DNA from: DATFVA01 sp963764235
GTDB lineage: Bacteria > Bacteroidota > Ignavibacteria > Ignavibacteriales > Ignavibacteriaceae
DNA length: 64,000 nt
Direction of reading: 5' to 3'
Assembly: GCA_963764235.1 (NCBI GenBank)
Contig: CAVXRO010000009.1
Location: forward strand, 186,001-250,000
In this document: in pieces, positions 15,545 through 24,763 of the stretch
How the letters are laid out: each line of letters starts with the position of its first letter
Position numbering within the stretch: position 1 is the first letter of the stretch
Translations under genes and position numbers: made by a program
Notes under the pieces: generated by a model
Databases searched by the model: none
What the model saw: only the letters and a program-made list of their open reading frames with translations
Told to the model about the DNA's origin: nothing

Positions 15545-17374
15545 TTAGTCCAGTTCAAATTCTTTCTTCCAATCGGTATCTTCCACAAGTTCTTCCTGCT
15601 CACCTTTGTCCAGCAGGTAATTTCCCATTACAAGGTAATCCATATCCGTGCGCATAAAACATTTATACGCGTCAGCGGGAGAACAGACAATAGGTTCACC
15701 TCTCACATTAAAGGATGTATTTATCAGCACCGCACTACCATAGTTTTCCTCAAACTTAGAAATAAGTTGGTGGAAAAGCGAGTTGGTTTCCTTGTGTACT
15801 GTCTGGAGCCTTGCCGAATAATCAACGTGCGTTATGGCGGGAATATCAGACCTTACAATATTAAGTTTCTGAATACCGAAGAGCTTCTTTTCATCGTCTG
15901 ACATTTCTTTTCTTCTTTCCTTCTTTACATCTGCAACCAGCAGCATGTATGGAGATTCTTTATCGATCTCAAAATATTCGGAAACTTTTTCTCCAAGTAC
16001 GGCCGGAGCAAAGGGACGGAAACTTTCACGGAACTTTATTTTCAGGTTCATGACCGACTGCATCTTCGAAGACCGGGCATCCCCGAGTATCGATCTTGCG
16101 CCGAGTGCTCTTGGTCCGAACTCCATTCTTCCTTCAAACCAGCCCACTACTTTTTCATCAGCTAGTATTGCCGCCACTCTATCAGACAATTCTCCGTTCT
16201 CAAGTTTTTTGTACCTGATATTATTCTCATTGAGAAAATTAAGGATATCCTCATCCTTATATTCCGGACCCAGGTAAGAACCCTTCTGCGAATCAATACC
16301 ATCAGCCGGAATCCGTTCATTTCCAAGGTACTGATACCACCCAAGCAGAGCCGCACCAAGGGCACCCCCCGCATCACCTGCGGCAGGCTGTATCCATATA
16401 TTTTCGAAAGGACCTTCACGAAGAAGCTTGCCGTTTGCTACACAGTTGAGCGCAACTCCCCCGGCAAGACAAATATTCTTCATACCGGTTTCATTATGAA
16501 CATGGCGCCCCATCTTAAGTACAATCTCTTCGGTTACATCCTGAACTGAGCGTGCAAGATCCATTTCTTTCTGGGTTAGTTTCGATTCAGGTTCTCTGGG
16601 GGGACCGCCGAACAGTTTATGGAACCTGTCGTTGGTCATTGTTAGTCCCGCACAGTAATTAAAATAATCCATATTCATCCTGAACGAACCATCCTCTTTA
16701 ATATCAATAAGTTCCTTCAGAATAAGGTCTTTATATTTAGGTTCACCGTAGGGAGCGAGTCCCATCACCTTATACTCACCTGAGTTTACCTTAAAACCCG
16801 TATAGTAGGTAAAAGCGGAATACAGCAATCCGAGAGAATGCGGAAAGGTTATATCAGCAAGAAGCTCAACGTGATTATCCTTACCGGTTCCGAAACTTGA
16901 GGTAGTCCACTCACCCACCCCGTCCATCGTTAATATTGCAGCTTCCTTAAAAGGCGACGGAAAAAAAGCGGAGGCAGCGTGAGACTCATGATGTTCAGGA
17001 AAAATAATTTTCCCCTCATATCCGAGCTTATCCTTTATCATCTCCTTCATCCAGAGCTTCTCTTTAATCCAGAGGGGCATAGACTTAATGAAGGATTTGA
17101 TACCGACAGGAGTATAAGCGAGATAGGTTTCCAGGAGTCTTTCAAATTTCAGGAAGGGTTTATCATAAAAAGCTACTATGTCCAGTTCATCACTTCGGAT
17201 TCCTGCAAATTCCAGGCAGTATTCTATGGATTTTGAAGGAAAATCATAATCATGTTTCCTGCGTGTAAATCTTTCCTCCTGTGCGGCAGCAATTACCTCA
17301 CCATTCTTAACAAGCGCAGCGGCGCTGTCATGGTAAAAAGCCGATATTCCGAGTATATACATTCCAGTCTTCAA
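15545..17374 (-). CDS. NodU/CmcH-family carbamoyltransferase
   Basis: The 609-residue protein has the two domains of this family. The N-terminal Kae1-like domain begins GISAFYHDSAAALVKNGEV and carries HHESHAASAFFPSPF and AILTMDGVGEWT for carbamoyl-adenylate formation. The C-terminal YrdC-like-associated part has FRPFAPAV, LINTSFNVRGEPIV and DYLVMGNYLL. Family members transfer carbamoyl from carbamoyl phosphate to a hydroxyl of a sugar or natural product. First gene of a five-gene operon (SxtJ, DUF5989, small basic protein, GT2), so the likely acceptor is a surface glycan or glycolipid. Start at 17374 or 17362 (second Met). Confidence 0.93.
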   Translation of the reverse strand: MKTGMYILGISAFYHDSAAALVKNGEVIAAAQEERFTRRKHDYDFPSKSIEYCLEFAGIRSDELDIVAFYDKPFLKFERLLETYLAYTPVGIKSFIKSMPLWIKEKLWMKEMIKDKLGYEGKIIFPEHHESHAASAFFPSPFKEAAILTMDGVGEWTTSSFGTGKDNHVELLADITFPHSLGLLYSAFTYYTGFKVNSGEYKVMGLAPYGEPKYKDLILKELIDIKEDGSFRMNMDYFNYCAGLTMTNDRFHKLFGGPPREPESKLTQKEMDLARSVQDVTEEIVLKMGRHVHNETGMKNICLAGGVALNCVANGKLLREGPFENIWIQPAAGDAGGALGAALLGWYQYLGNERIPADGIDSQKGSYLGPEYKDEDILNFLNENNIRYKKLENGELSDRVAAILADEKVVGWFEGRMEFGPRALGARSILGDARSSKMQSVMNLKIKFRESFRPFAPAVLGEKVSEYFEIDKESPYMLLVADVKKERRKEMSDDEKKLFGIQKLNIVRSDIPAITHVDYSARLQTVHKETNSLFHQLISKFEENYGSAVLINTSFNVRGEPIVCSPADAYKCFMRTDMDYLVMGNYLLDKGEQEELVEDTDWKKEFELD

Positions 17375-17520
17375 TTATTTTCCTGTTAAAAATAGATTTT
17401 TAGAAGCCATTTTACAAAGTAAAAAGAGGAAGTAGATAATAAAAAACTTCTTTTATTCCGAAATTAAAGAAGTTTAAAATAAAGGTCATTTTTTTGGAAC
17501 CATTTTTGAAAAAAATTCCT

Positions 17521-17528
17521 TAAATTAG
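17521..17528 (+). promoter_or_regulatory. possible -7 box of the OmpA/TSP3 gene
   Basis: TAAATTAG fits six of the defined positions of TAnnTTTG except one, with a TTG at 17494-17496 that could serve as -33 element (24 bases between). Weak match only. Confidence 0.25.
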
Positions 17529-17590
17529 TGAGTCAGAGCTAATTCAACCTTGTTTAGAAAAAGATATTATTAACAATTAAAGGATCAAAA

Positions 17591-19150
17591 ATGAAACAAA
17601 CATACATTTTTCTTATTCTGATACTATTCGGAGTCAGTATCACAACCAATGCCCAGTTTAAGGAGTGGGGGACAAAATTCGGAGCAAGATACAGTCTTCT
17701 TCTACCTCAAAACGAATTCCCGAATGTGGGCTTCGGGGGAAATGATGATTTCGCATTTGATAATTACACAATGTCATACCTGCTGGAGGGGTTTGTCGGT
17801 TTTGAGCTGACCCCGGCTTTTGAACTAGATATCAATGCGGGTTATGGATCCTACGCGGGATTTCAATTTAATTATGAAGGGTATTACAAATCAGAAATAA
17901 TACCTGTCGGTTTAAGATTCAGGATCGCTCCGTTTGATCTAAAAGGCTGGAATCCTTATTTCTACCTCGGCGGCGGAATAATGCATTACAGCAACAAGTA
18001 TCCTGAACTGAGTACCGTAACTTCACCTAAAGATGTGAAATCAGAAGGTTGGACAGGGCTTTTCCCTATCGGTATAGGAGCTGAATTTGCCTTAAGTGAT
18101 ATGGTACTTGCCGACTTCTCTATCGGCGGTGCATATTCTTCAGGATTTGATCTTAATAATTATGACAATGGAAGCAATATTGTTGACGCTTACTACAACG
18201 TTTCACTGGGATTGACAATTACCGGTGAAAGCTGCAGCTCTGACCGGGATATGGACGGATTGGGTAAATGTGAAGAAGAGAGACTTGGTACCAGCCCCCG
18301 TAATCCTGACACTGATGGTGACGGACTCACAGACGGTGAAGAAGTACAGGTATACAAAACCAAACCTCTATTATCTGATACCGATCTCGACGGTTTGAAC
18401 GATTTTGATGAAGTGAAGAAATATAAGACAGATCCATTAAATCCTGATACTGATAAAGATGGTTTGAATGATGGTGAGGAAGTTAATAAGTACAAGACTG
18501 ATCCGTTGAAAGCCGATACAGATAATGATGGTCTGACTGACGGCGATGAAGTCATAAAATGGAAAACAGATCCTACCAATCCTGACACAGATGGCGATGG
18601 TCTCTACGACGGTGAAGAAGTTAAGACATTCTCAACCAACCCGTTAAGTAAAGATACTGACGGCGACGGATTATCGGATTACGATGAAGTCACAACCTAC
18701 AAGACCAACCCGCTGGTTAAAGATACCGACGGCGGAAGCATTGATGACGGAACAGAAGTTAACCGCGGAACCAATCCTCTGGATGCAGAAGATGACGTAG
18801 TTAAAGTAGGTGTTCCGATGATCTTAAAAGGTATAACATTCGCAACAGGGAAAGCAGACATTACTCCTGAATCCGAAAATACCTTGAGAAAAACTCTAAA
18901 GACATTGCAGTCATATCCTGATATTACTGTTGAAATAGCAGGTTATACGGATAATGTCGGCAGTGAGTCTTCCAATCAGAGACTCTCCGAGAGAAGAGCT
19001 AAGTCGGTAAGAGACTGGCTGGTTCGCGAAGGAGTTAATCCTGATAGAATTCAAGCAGTCGGTTACGGCGAATCCAATCCTGTAGCAACCAACTCTACTC
19101 CTGAAGGAAGACAGGAAAACAGAAGGATTGAGTTCAAACGTATTAAGTAA
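17591..19150 (+). CDS. OmpA-family outer membrane protein with thrombospondin-3 repeats
   Basis: The 519-residue protein has a signal peptide (ending TTNAQ, residue 22), an eight-strand-type barrel (about 25-210), seven 23-residue calcium-binding TSP3 repeats (about 240-400; DTDGDGLTDGEEV and variants) and a C-terminal OmpA peptidoglycan-binding domain (about 412-519). The last has TDNVG, NQRLSERRAKSV and GYGESNPVATN. It should tie the outer membrane to peptidoglycan. The gene is transcribed alone from the 17375-17590 gap and ends at a strong terminator. Very similar architecture is common and abundant in Bacteroidota. Confidence 0.94.
   Translation: MKQTYIFLILILFGVSITTNAQFKEWGTKFGARYSLLLPQNEFPNVGFGGNDDFAFDNYTMSYLLEGFVGFELTPAFELDINAGYGSYAGFQFNYEGYYKSEIIPVGLRFRIAPFDLKGWNPYFYLGGGIMHYSNKYPELSTVTSPKDVKSEGWTGLFPIGIGAEFALSDMVLADFSIGGAYSSGFDLNNYDNGSNIVDAYYNVSLGLTITGESCSSDRDMDGLGKCEEERLGTSPRNPDTDGDGLTDGEEVQVYKTKPLLSDTDLDGLNDFDEVKKYKTDPLNPDTDKDGLNDGEEVNKYKTDPLKADTDNDGLTDGDEVIKWKTDPTNPDTDGDGLYDGEEVKTFSTNPLSKDTDGDGLSDYDEVTTYKTNPLVKDTDGGSIDDGTEVNRGTNPLDAEDDVVKVGVPMILKGITFATGKADITPESENTLRKTLKTLQSYPDITVEIAGYTDNVGSESSNQRLSERRAKSVRDWLVREGVNPDRIQAVGYGESNPVATNSTPEGRQENRRIEFKRIK
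18308..18790 (+). repeat. tandem 69-base repeat inside the OmpA/TSP3 gene
   Basis: About seven units of 69 bases, each encoding one TSP3 calcium loop (DTDxDGLxDxxEV plus KTNPL-like linker). For example the unit start GATAC/GACAC recurs at 18308 and 18377. The DNA copies have diverged in third positions, so the array is old and not freshly amplified. Confidence 0.85.
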
Positions 19151-19167
19151 TCATACTCATTTCTAAT

Positions 19168-19199
19168 AAAAAGGCCGTCCCCAAAAGACGGCCTTTTTT
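19168..19199. terminator. strong bidirectional intrinsic terminator
   Basis: AAAAAGGCCGTC (19168-19179) pairs with GACGGCCTTTTT (19187-19198) over a 7-base loop. It has T runs on both strands and serves the OmpA gene on plus and the hydrolase on minus; the hydrolase stop is directly beside it. Confidence 0.92.
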
Positions 19200-19200
19200 A

Positions 19201-20070
19201 TTATGCAAGTGTTCTCTCTGAACGCTTCAGTAGATATTTTTCGAGCCAGGATTTCCTTAGCTGATCGACCTCTTTCCTGTGGGATTTCAGGAAATGATCT
19301 CCTCCTTCGAATATTACAAGCCGGTATGTTTTCTTTTCTTCAGAAAATTTCCTGGCAAGCTCAATCGTCTGCTCTACCGGCACCATATCATCATCACCAC
19401 CATGCATCAGCAGGTAAGGAATATCTGGCAATTTCTTAGTAAAAGTTATAGCAGATCTTTTTTTAAATTCTGAAGCAAAATTTCCCTTACTGATCTTTTT
19501 TCGGTAATACTCTTCTGCTTTCGAACCTGAATCTGTAAGCGCTTTTAAGTTGCTGATAGCCCCGCTCAACACGGCACACTTAAAATCGTATTTTTCCTTA
19601 AGCAGAATAAACGTCATCATTCCTCCCCTGCTCCATCCCTCCACAGCAGCATTAGTAACATCTATAAATTCAAGTTCTTCAGCCAGTGGGAAAAGGTTCT
19701 TGATATCATTTATCTCACTTCCACCGAGTTCTTCTTTTCCCTCTCCGCCATCATTCCCCCTGTACTGCGATGCAAGGACTGCATATCCCCAGCTTGCAAG
19801 CTGACCAAACATTCCTCTTGCAGTAAACCTGTCGATCGCACCTTTGTCGCCGTAACCGCCGCGGTTCCAGATTACCAGCGGGACTTTTTTTCCAGCAAGT
19901 ATACCTGAGGGATAGGCAAGGTATCCCTTTACTTTTAACCCATCTGACAGGTAGGTTATTTTTTCGACCACCGAAGAATCAATCACTTCATTTCCCCATC
20001 CGCTGACTGCCATTTTCGTCTGGGTTTCGCTTAACGTTATTTGTTCTCTATGAATTATATTTAGGCTCAT
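19201..20070 (-). CDS. alpha/beta hydrolase, S9-peptidase/dienelactone-hydrolase-like
   Basis: The 289-residue protein is an alpha/beta hydrolase without a signal peptide. The oxyanion part is LVIWNRGGYGD, the nucleophile elbow GWSRGG, the acid in LLMHGGDDDMVPVEQ and the histidine in FEGGDHFLKSH. The resemblance is to the catalytic domain of prolyl oligopeptidase-like proteins lacking the propeller. The start used (MSLNIIHREQ) follows the frame; the substrate is not deducible. It faces the OmpA gene tail to tail and is divergent from the DUF192 gene. Confidence 0.82.
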   Translation of the reverse strand: MSLNIIHREQITLSETQTKMAVSGWGNEVIDSSVVEKITYLSDGLKVKGYLAYPSGILAGKKVPLVIWNRGGYGDKGAIDRFTARGMFGQLASWGYAVLASQYRGNDGGEGKEELGGSEINDIKNLFPLAEELEFIDVTNAAVEGWSRGGMMTFILLKEKYDFKCAVLSGAISNLKALTDSGSKAEEYYRKKISKGNFASEFKKRSAITFTKKLPDIPYLLMHGGDDDMVPVEQTIELARKFSEEKKTYRLVIFEGGDHFLKSHRKEVDQLRKSWLEKYLLKRSERTLA

Positions 20071-20144
20071 AGTAATTTATTATTGTCGTTTTTAACACAA
20101 TTTAATAATTCTTTGATTGTTCTCATAAAAGCTGAATCAACCTG

Positions 20145-20681
20145 ATGTCAAAAAATAAAAAACCTGAACTAAAACCTGTCAAAAAGGATATACCTGCTAT
20201 ATATAAGATTACTGCACTTATAATAATTGCTATCGTGGCAGTATATTTTATATTCGTTTATACAGGAAATAATGGGACAAATCCCGACGAGGAATATATG
20301 TTTAAGAAAAACGGAGAACTTGTCATTTCTTCAGATTCAGGTCAGGTTAAAATAGATATACAGATCGCAAAAACAGAATTCGACAGACAGCTGGGTTTAA
20401 TGTACAGGAAAAGTATGGATGAGAACCAGGGAATGCTTTTCATTTTCCCCGATGTTCAAACCAGAAGTTTCTGGATGCGGAATACTGAGATCCCCCTGGA
20501 TATGATCTTTATTGACCCCTCAAAAACTATTCTTAATATTGCAAAGAATACAACTCCTTATTCGGATATATCATATTCATCCTCGGGTCCGGCTAAATAT
20601 GTGTTAGAGGTAAAGGGCGGATTTGCCGATAGGCATAATATTTCTGCCGGAGATAAGGTTGCCTGGACCGAAACTCAGTGA
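20145..20681 (+). CDS. DUF192 protein with N-terminal membrane anchor
   Basis: The 178-residue protein has a membrane segment at about residues 21-42 (YKITALIIIAIVAVYFIFVY) and then a complete DUF192 domain outside the membrane. The domain's wording is clear: KTEFDRQLGLMYRKSM, QGMLFIFPD, FWMRNTEIPLDMIFID and YVLEVKGG. The function of DUF192 is unknown; a few are linked to periplasmic or extracellular roles. The last seven bases overlap the 3' end of gmhA on the other strand. Confidence 0.9.
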   Translation: MSKNKKPELKPVKKDIPAIYKITALIIIAIVAVYFIFVYTGNNGTNPDEEYMFKKNGELVISSDSGQVKIDIQIAKTEFDRQLGLMYRKSMDENQGMLFIFPDVQTRSFWMRNTEIPLDMIFIDPSKTILNIAKNTTPYSDISYSSSGPAKYVLEVKGGFADRHNISAGDKVAWTETQ

Positions 20682-21265
20682 TCCTGATCGAATAATTCTC
20701 TTTCAACCAGCTCACAGATTATATGTCCCGCGGTTATGTGCCCTTCCTGTATCCTCTGTGTATTTGAAGAGGGTATAACTACCGAAATATCAACTTCGGA
20801 TTTTAATTTTCCTCCGTTACCGCCAAGAAAAGAAACAATCTTCATACCTTTTTGTTTTGCTGCCTGTACAGCTTTTAAAACATTAGGTGAATTACCGCTT
20901 GTTGAAATTGCAAGTAGAACATCGTCCTTATTTCCAAGTCCTGCAACAGAACGCGCGAATACGTTCTCAAAACCTATATCATTTCCGCCGGCGGTAAGAT
21001 TCGAACTATCTGTAGTAAGTGCGATTGCAGGAAGAGCGGGTCTTTGCAGGTCGTGGCTAAGTCTTATTACAAATTCCGTTGCGATATGCTGGCAATCGGC
21101 TGCACTACCCCCATTGCCGCATAATAAAAGTTTATTGCCCGACCTGAATGAGTCCGCAAGTAATTCTGCCGCTTTCATAATGTCGTTAAGACATTTTTTA
21201 CCCATCGCTTTTTTGGTATCAGAACTCTCGTTAAGGGACTCGATTATAAATTTCTTTTTATCCAA
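20675..21265 (-). CDS. gmhA: phosphoheptose isomerase (SIS domain)
   Basis: The 196-residue protein is a sedoheptulose-7-phosphate isomerase of usual length. The SIS-domain phosphate site reads LLCGNGGSAADCQHIATEF, then ALTTDSSNLTA, GNKDDVLLAISTSGNSPNVL and the C-terminal helix HIICELVERELF with metal-ligand His/Glu positions. It starts the ADP- or GDP-heptose pathway used for lipopolysaccharide core or S-layer sugars. It lies 27 bases after the GGGPS-like gene, so both may share a transcript, although the pathways are different. Confidence 0.9.
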   Translation of the reverse strand: MDKKKFIIESLNESSDTKKAMGKKCLNDIMKAAELLADSFRSGNKLLLCGNGGSAADCQHIATEFVIRLSHDLQRPALPAIALTTDSSNLTAGGNDIGFENVFARSVAGLGNKDDVLLAISTSGNSPNVLKAVQAAKQKGMKIVSFLGGNGGKLKSEVDISVVIPSSNTQRIQEGHITAGHIICELVERELFDQDH

Positions 21266-21292
21266 TGTTTTCTTTCATAAATAAAGTTATGG

Positions 21293-22051
21293 TTATACAC
21301 TGACCGGCAAATTTATATGAACAGCTTCGGCAAATTCCTTTATATAGTGCCAGTTATTTTCTGATTCGAAAAAATTTCCTGTTACTATAATTTTTGCTCC
21401 GCTTTTAACTTTTGCTGCTGCTGCAGCGGGGGTTCTGATGCCGCCTCCGGCAATTACGGGTATGCTGCATTTCTCTGATACCGCACTTATCATTTCATCG
21501 GGGACAGAATTTTCAGCGCCTGATCCTGCTTCGAGATAAATGAGTTTCATTCCCAGGTATTCGGCAGCAAGTGCAGTGGCAGCTGCTATCCCGGGTTTAT
21601 TTCTGGGCAGGGGCAGACTCCCGCTCATATACTGTGCAGTTGTGGAAATACCTGATTCTATAAGCATATACCCGGTTGCTATGGGCTCGATACCTGTTCT
21701 TTCTATCAAAGGTGCAGCAAGGACGTGTTTCCCTATAAGGTGTTCAGGATTTCTGCCGCTGATCACCGAAAGAAATAGTATAGCATCAGCCGGTTTGTAA
21801 ACCTGGCTGACATCACCGGGAAAGATAATAGCGGGCAGCGATGTATTCTCTTTGACTATCTTAATACAATTCTCAATATCTCCGTTCAGCAGCAGACTTC
21901 CACCCACAAGGAATCCATCAGCCCCGGAGTTGCTGCAGTGCCTTACAAACCTGGAAAGTTTTTCCTCATTGAAGCTATCAGGATCGATCAGGATAAGGTA
22001 AGCGGCACCTTTCTGTTTGATAGTATTTAAAAGGTAATCGTAAGTTTTCAT
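21293..22051 (-). CDS. geranylgeranylglyceryl phosphate synthase-like protein (PcrB/GGGPS family, group II type)
   Basis: The 252-residue TIM-barrel protein has the family signatures YLILIDPDSF, GADGFLVGGSLLL, IIFPGDVSQVYKPADAILF, YLEAGSGAE and VIAGGGIRTP. The YLExGSGA loop and length fit the group II GGGP synthases found in archaea and Bacteroidota. These join sn-glycerol-1-phosphate to a prenyl diphosphate, the first committed step of archaeal-type ether lipids. No glycerol-1-phosphate dehydrogenase or second prenyltransferase is in the window, so the lipid product here is unproved. Confidence 0.88.
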   Translation of the reverse strand: MKTYDYLLNTIKQKGAAYLILIDPDSFNEEKLSRFVRHCSNSGADGFLVGGSLLLNGDIENCIKIVKENTSLPAIIFPGDVSQVYKPADAILFLSVISGRNPEHLIGKHVLAAPLIERTGIEPIATGYMLIESGISTTAQYMSGSLPLPRNKPGIAAATALAAEYLGMKLIYLEAGSGAENSVPDEMISAVSEKCSIPVIAGGGIRTPAAAAAKVKSGAKIIVTGNFFESENNWHYIKEFAEAVHINLPVSV

Positions 22052-22127
22052 TAAGAATATGCTGAAATGCGTGTTTGAATATAGGAATTTTGCCCAAGAG
22101 AAAAAAGATTGAGCTTAACCTGAACGA

Positions 22128-24312
22128 TTAATCCTTCAGGCTTAGTGAAATCCTGCCTCTTCCAGCATCCACGGCAATAACCTTTACGTTAATAATATCA
22201 CCAACACTTAATTCTTCAAGCGGATTCTTAACATACTTATCAGCGATCTGTGAAATATGCAGAAGACCGTCCTGTTTAACGCCGATATCCACAAACGCTC
22301 CGAAATCAACTACATTCCGGACAGTTCCTTTGAGTTTCATTCCTTCTCAGATCTTCCATTTTCAGAACATCACTTCGAAGAATCGGTTTCGGTAGCTCTT
22401 CACGCGGATCGCGTCCGGGCTTCTTAAGATTTTCAATAATGTCTTTAAGCGTGGGTTCGCCTATGCCGATTTCTTCAGCAAGTTTATTCATTCCTTTCTG
22501 ATTTACAAACAGATCGATAAGAGCGCCTGATTCGATTACCTTGCCAAAGGGATGTTGAACATTTTCAATAATTTTTCTGCTGCCTGGTACGATTCAGGAT
22601 GAATGAAAGTATCATCAAGGGATTGCCCCTTCCGGGTATTTTGAGAAAGCCGGCCGATTGTTCAAAGATTTTTCGCCCAGTCCTGAGACTTCTTTAAGTT
22701 CTGTCCGGCTGTGAATCTTCCTTTTTTCTCACGGAATTTAATAATATTGTCAGCAATTCTTTTATTCAGTCCCGATACATAATTAAGCAGTGAGGCCGAA
22801 GCAGTATTAAGATCAACTCCCACATAATTAACGCAGCTTTCAACAACATCATCCAGCTTATGGGAGAGCAATTTCTGATCAACATCATGCTGATACAATC
22901 CTACTCCGATTGATTTAGGATCAATTTTCACCAGCTCGGCAAAGGATCGAGAAGTCTGCTTGCAATTGAAATATTTCCGCGCTGACTTGCTTCAAGATCG
23001 GGAAATTCTTTTTTGGCTGTTTCGGAAGCTGAATAAACAGATGCGCCCGCTTCATTTACAATTATATAATGGCATTTAAGTTCTTTTCTTTTATCAGTTC
23101 GGCAATCAGGAATTCCGTTTCTCTGCTTGCCGTACCGTTGCCGATAGCCACAACCTCAACCTTATATTTTTCAATAAACTGATAAGGATTTTTCCGCTTC
23201 ATCAATTTTATTCTGCGGCGGATGAGGATAAATTGTTGTACCTTCAAGGTATTTGCCGGTTTCATCAATGATAGCAGCTTTCGAGCCTGAGAAGAATCCC
23301 GGATCGATTCCCATAATCATTTTTCCCGATAGCGGAGGCTGCAGAAGCAGCTGCCTCAGGTTGGACGCAAAAATCTCGATGGCATGGAGATCTGCATGTT
23401 TCAGTAAGACAGGTTCCTTAGTTCTCTTTCAATGGAAGGGTAAATCAGTCGCGAAAAAGAATCTTCTTGTAACTTCATCCAGAGATATCCTTAAATACGG
23501 AATCATTATGATTCAAAAAAAGTATTTTTAATGTTCAGCATAACATCGTCGTGTTCAAAAGCGAAAGTAACCTTCAGCGTTTTTTCCTTTTCACCCCGGT
23601 TCAGCGCAAGTACTTGGTAAGGTTTAATCTTCTTTATATCAATGCTGGAATTCATAATAGATCTGATAAATTTCTTTTTTATCTCTTTCTTTCAGTTTTT
23701 CGTTGGTCTTTTCTTCGGCTGCTTTTTCTTTTGTCTTTTCAGATTTAACCAGCGAATTCAGCATGGAGGCTTCCCTAACCTCTTTCCGAACTTCAGCAGT
23801 ATCACTTATCATTTCTGCTATAATATCTTTGCTCCCTGTAAAGCTTCTTCAATATTGCTTACCCCGGGTTCGGCGTTGACAAATTCGGATAACTTTTCAT
23901 CAAAATTTCCTTTGAACTGAGGGTTCTGCAGAATGAACAGAGCAAGAGGCTCAAGTCCTTTTGCCTTTGCTATCGTTCCCCGGGTTTTACGTTTAGGTTT
24001 ATATGGAAGGTATATATCTTCAAGCTCCTGCAGCTTAACGGCAGCATTCAGCTTCTGCTTCAGCTCATCTGTAAGTTTACCCTGTTCTTCAATACTTTTA
24101 AGAATGGCTTCCCTTCTTTCTTCAAGGAGAGTAAGGTAATTCAGTCTGTCTTCAACTTGGCGCAGGACTTCCTCATCGAGTCCCCCAGTACCTTCTTTCC
24201 TGTATCTTGCGATGAATGGTATTGTGGCTCCCTCGCTGAATAGTTTTATAACTGCTTCAATCTGTTGAACTTTTACTTTTAATTCAGAGGCGATTACTGA
24301 AGGTATATTCAT
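22128..24312 (-). pseudogene. tex: tex, S1-domain RNA-binding transcription accessory protein, broken by many frameshifts
   Basis: The whole 2.2 kb matches one Tex protein of normal length (about 728 codons) but no frame stays open for more than 165 codons. Segments in order: N-terminal Tex domain (SEGATIPFIARYRKEGTGGL, 23833-24312), RDIIAEMISDTAEV-type linker, YqgF/RuvC-like part (MGIDPGFFSG, VEVVAIGNGTASRETEFLI), helix-hairpin-helix (YVGVDLNTASASLLNYVSGL, 22662-22931), and the S1 domain (MKLKGTVRNVVDFGAFVDIG, 22128-22340). I count at least ten frame changes, for example near 23828, 23648, 23512, 23481, 22697 and 22340. Nearly all fit the loss of one base, often in a short run of A, T or C, and the protein sense within segments is well conserved. 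Either a recent pseudogene or local sequence error. Confidence 0.88.
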
Positions 24313-24763
24313 CCTGTCCTGTCATTTAATTGAGTGGCAAAAGTATAAATAAAGATGAATATAATTCAATGAGAAACAAACATTTGAAGAAAATATAATC
24401 CCGGAAGGTTTACTAACAGTTTAATTTCCGTTTTCTGATCTTGTAAAGTGTCATCACCACCATTCAGCTGCTTCGCTCATAGGAACCAACTACGCACTAA
24501 ACACGCACTAAATGCACTTTAAATACCTCCTTACATAATCATAAGGACGAATTCTGTTAAACCGCCAGGCCTCGAGAAAAGACTGTATTCTATTTCACCA
24601 TAAAGCCTTGCTTAATTGTTATTTTTTGAATAATCAATTAAGTTATCTGTCAGGATTATCAATTTTTTAACTAAAAACAACCAGAATATGGTTTTCGGTT
24701 AGCTACCGCTGAACCGTGATGGTGTCATATTATCAGGAATAATTCTGAAAGAGGAATTCTTAG
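24313..24763. other. 451-base intergenic leader of the PDH operon
   Basis: No gene found. It separates the broken tex from aceE and must hold promoters for both. An AT-rich hairpin lies at 24612-24641 (separate entry). A ribosome site AGAGGAATT precedes the aceE ATG. I see no riboswitch or tRNA in it. Confidence 0.5.
24612..24641. repeat. AT-rich inverted repeat upstream of aceE
   Basis: TTAATTGTTATT (24612-24623) pairs with AATAA-T-CAATTAA (24629-24641), twelve pairs with one bulged T and a five-base loop. It lies about 120 bases before aceE and could be an operator or the foot of a terminator; it is not followed by a T run on either strand. Confidence 0.5.

Noticed and set aside
18193..18588. 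Minus-strand 131-codon frame with SPSLSVSGF repeats
   Set aside because: Shadow of the TSP3 repeats of the OmpA gene, kept open by the repeat structure.
18308..18790. Possible CRISPR-like array
   Set aside because: The regular 69-base spacing is in-frame TSP3 protein repeat without alternate identical repeats and unique spacers.
23551..23920. Plus-strand Phe-rich open frames opposite tex
   Set aside because: Complement of Lys/Glu-rich tex codons in a region broken by frameshifts; no coding character.
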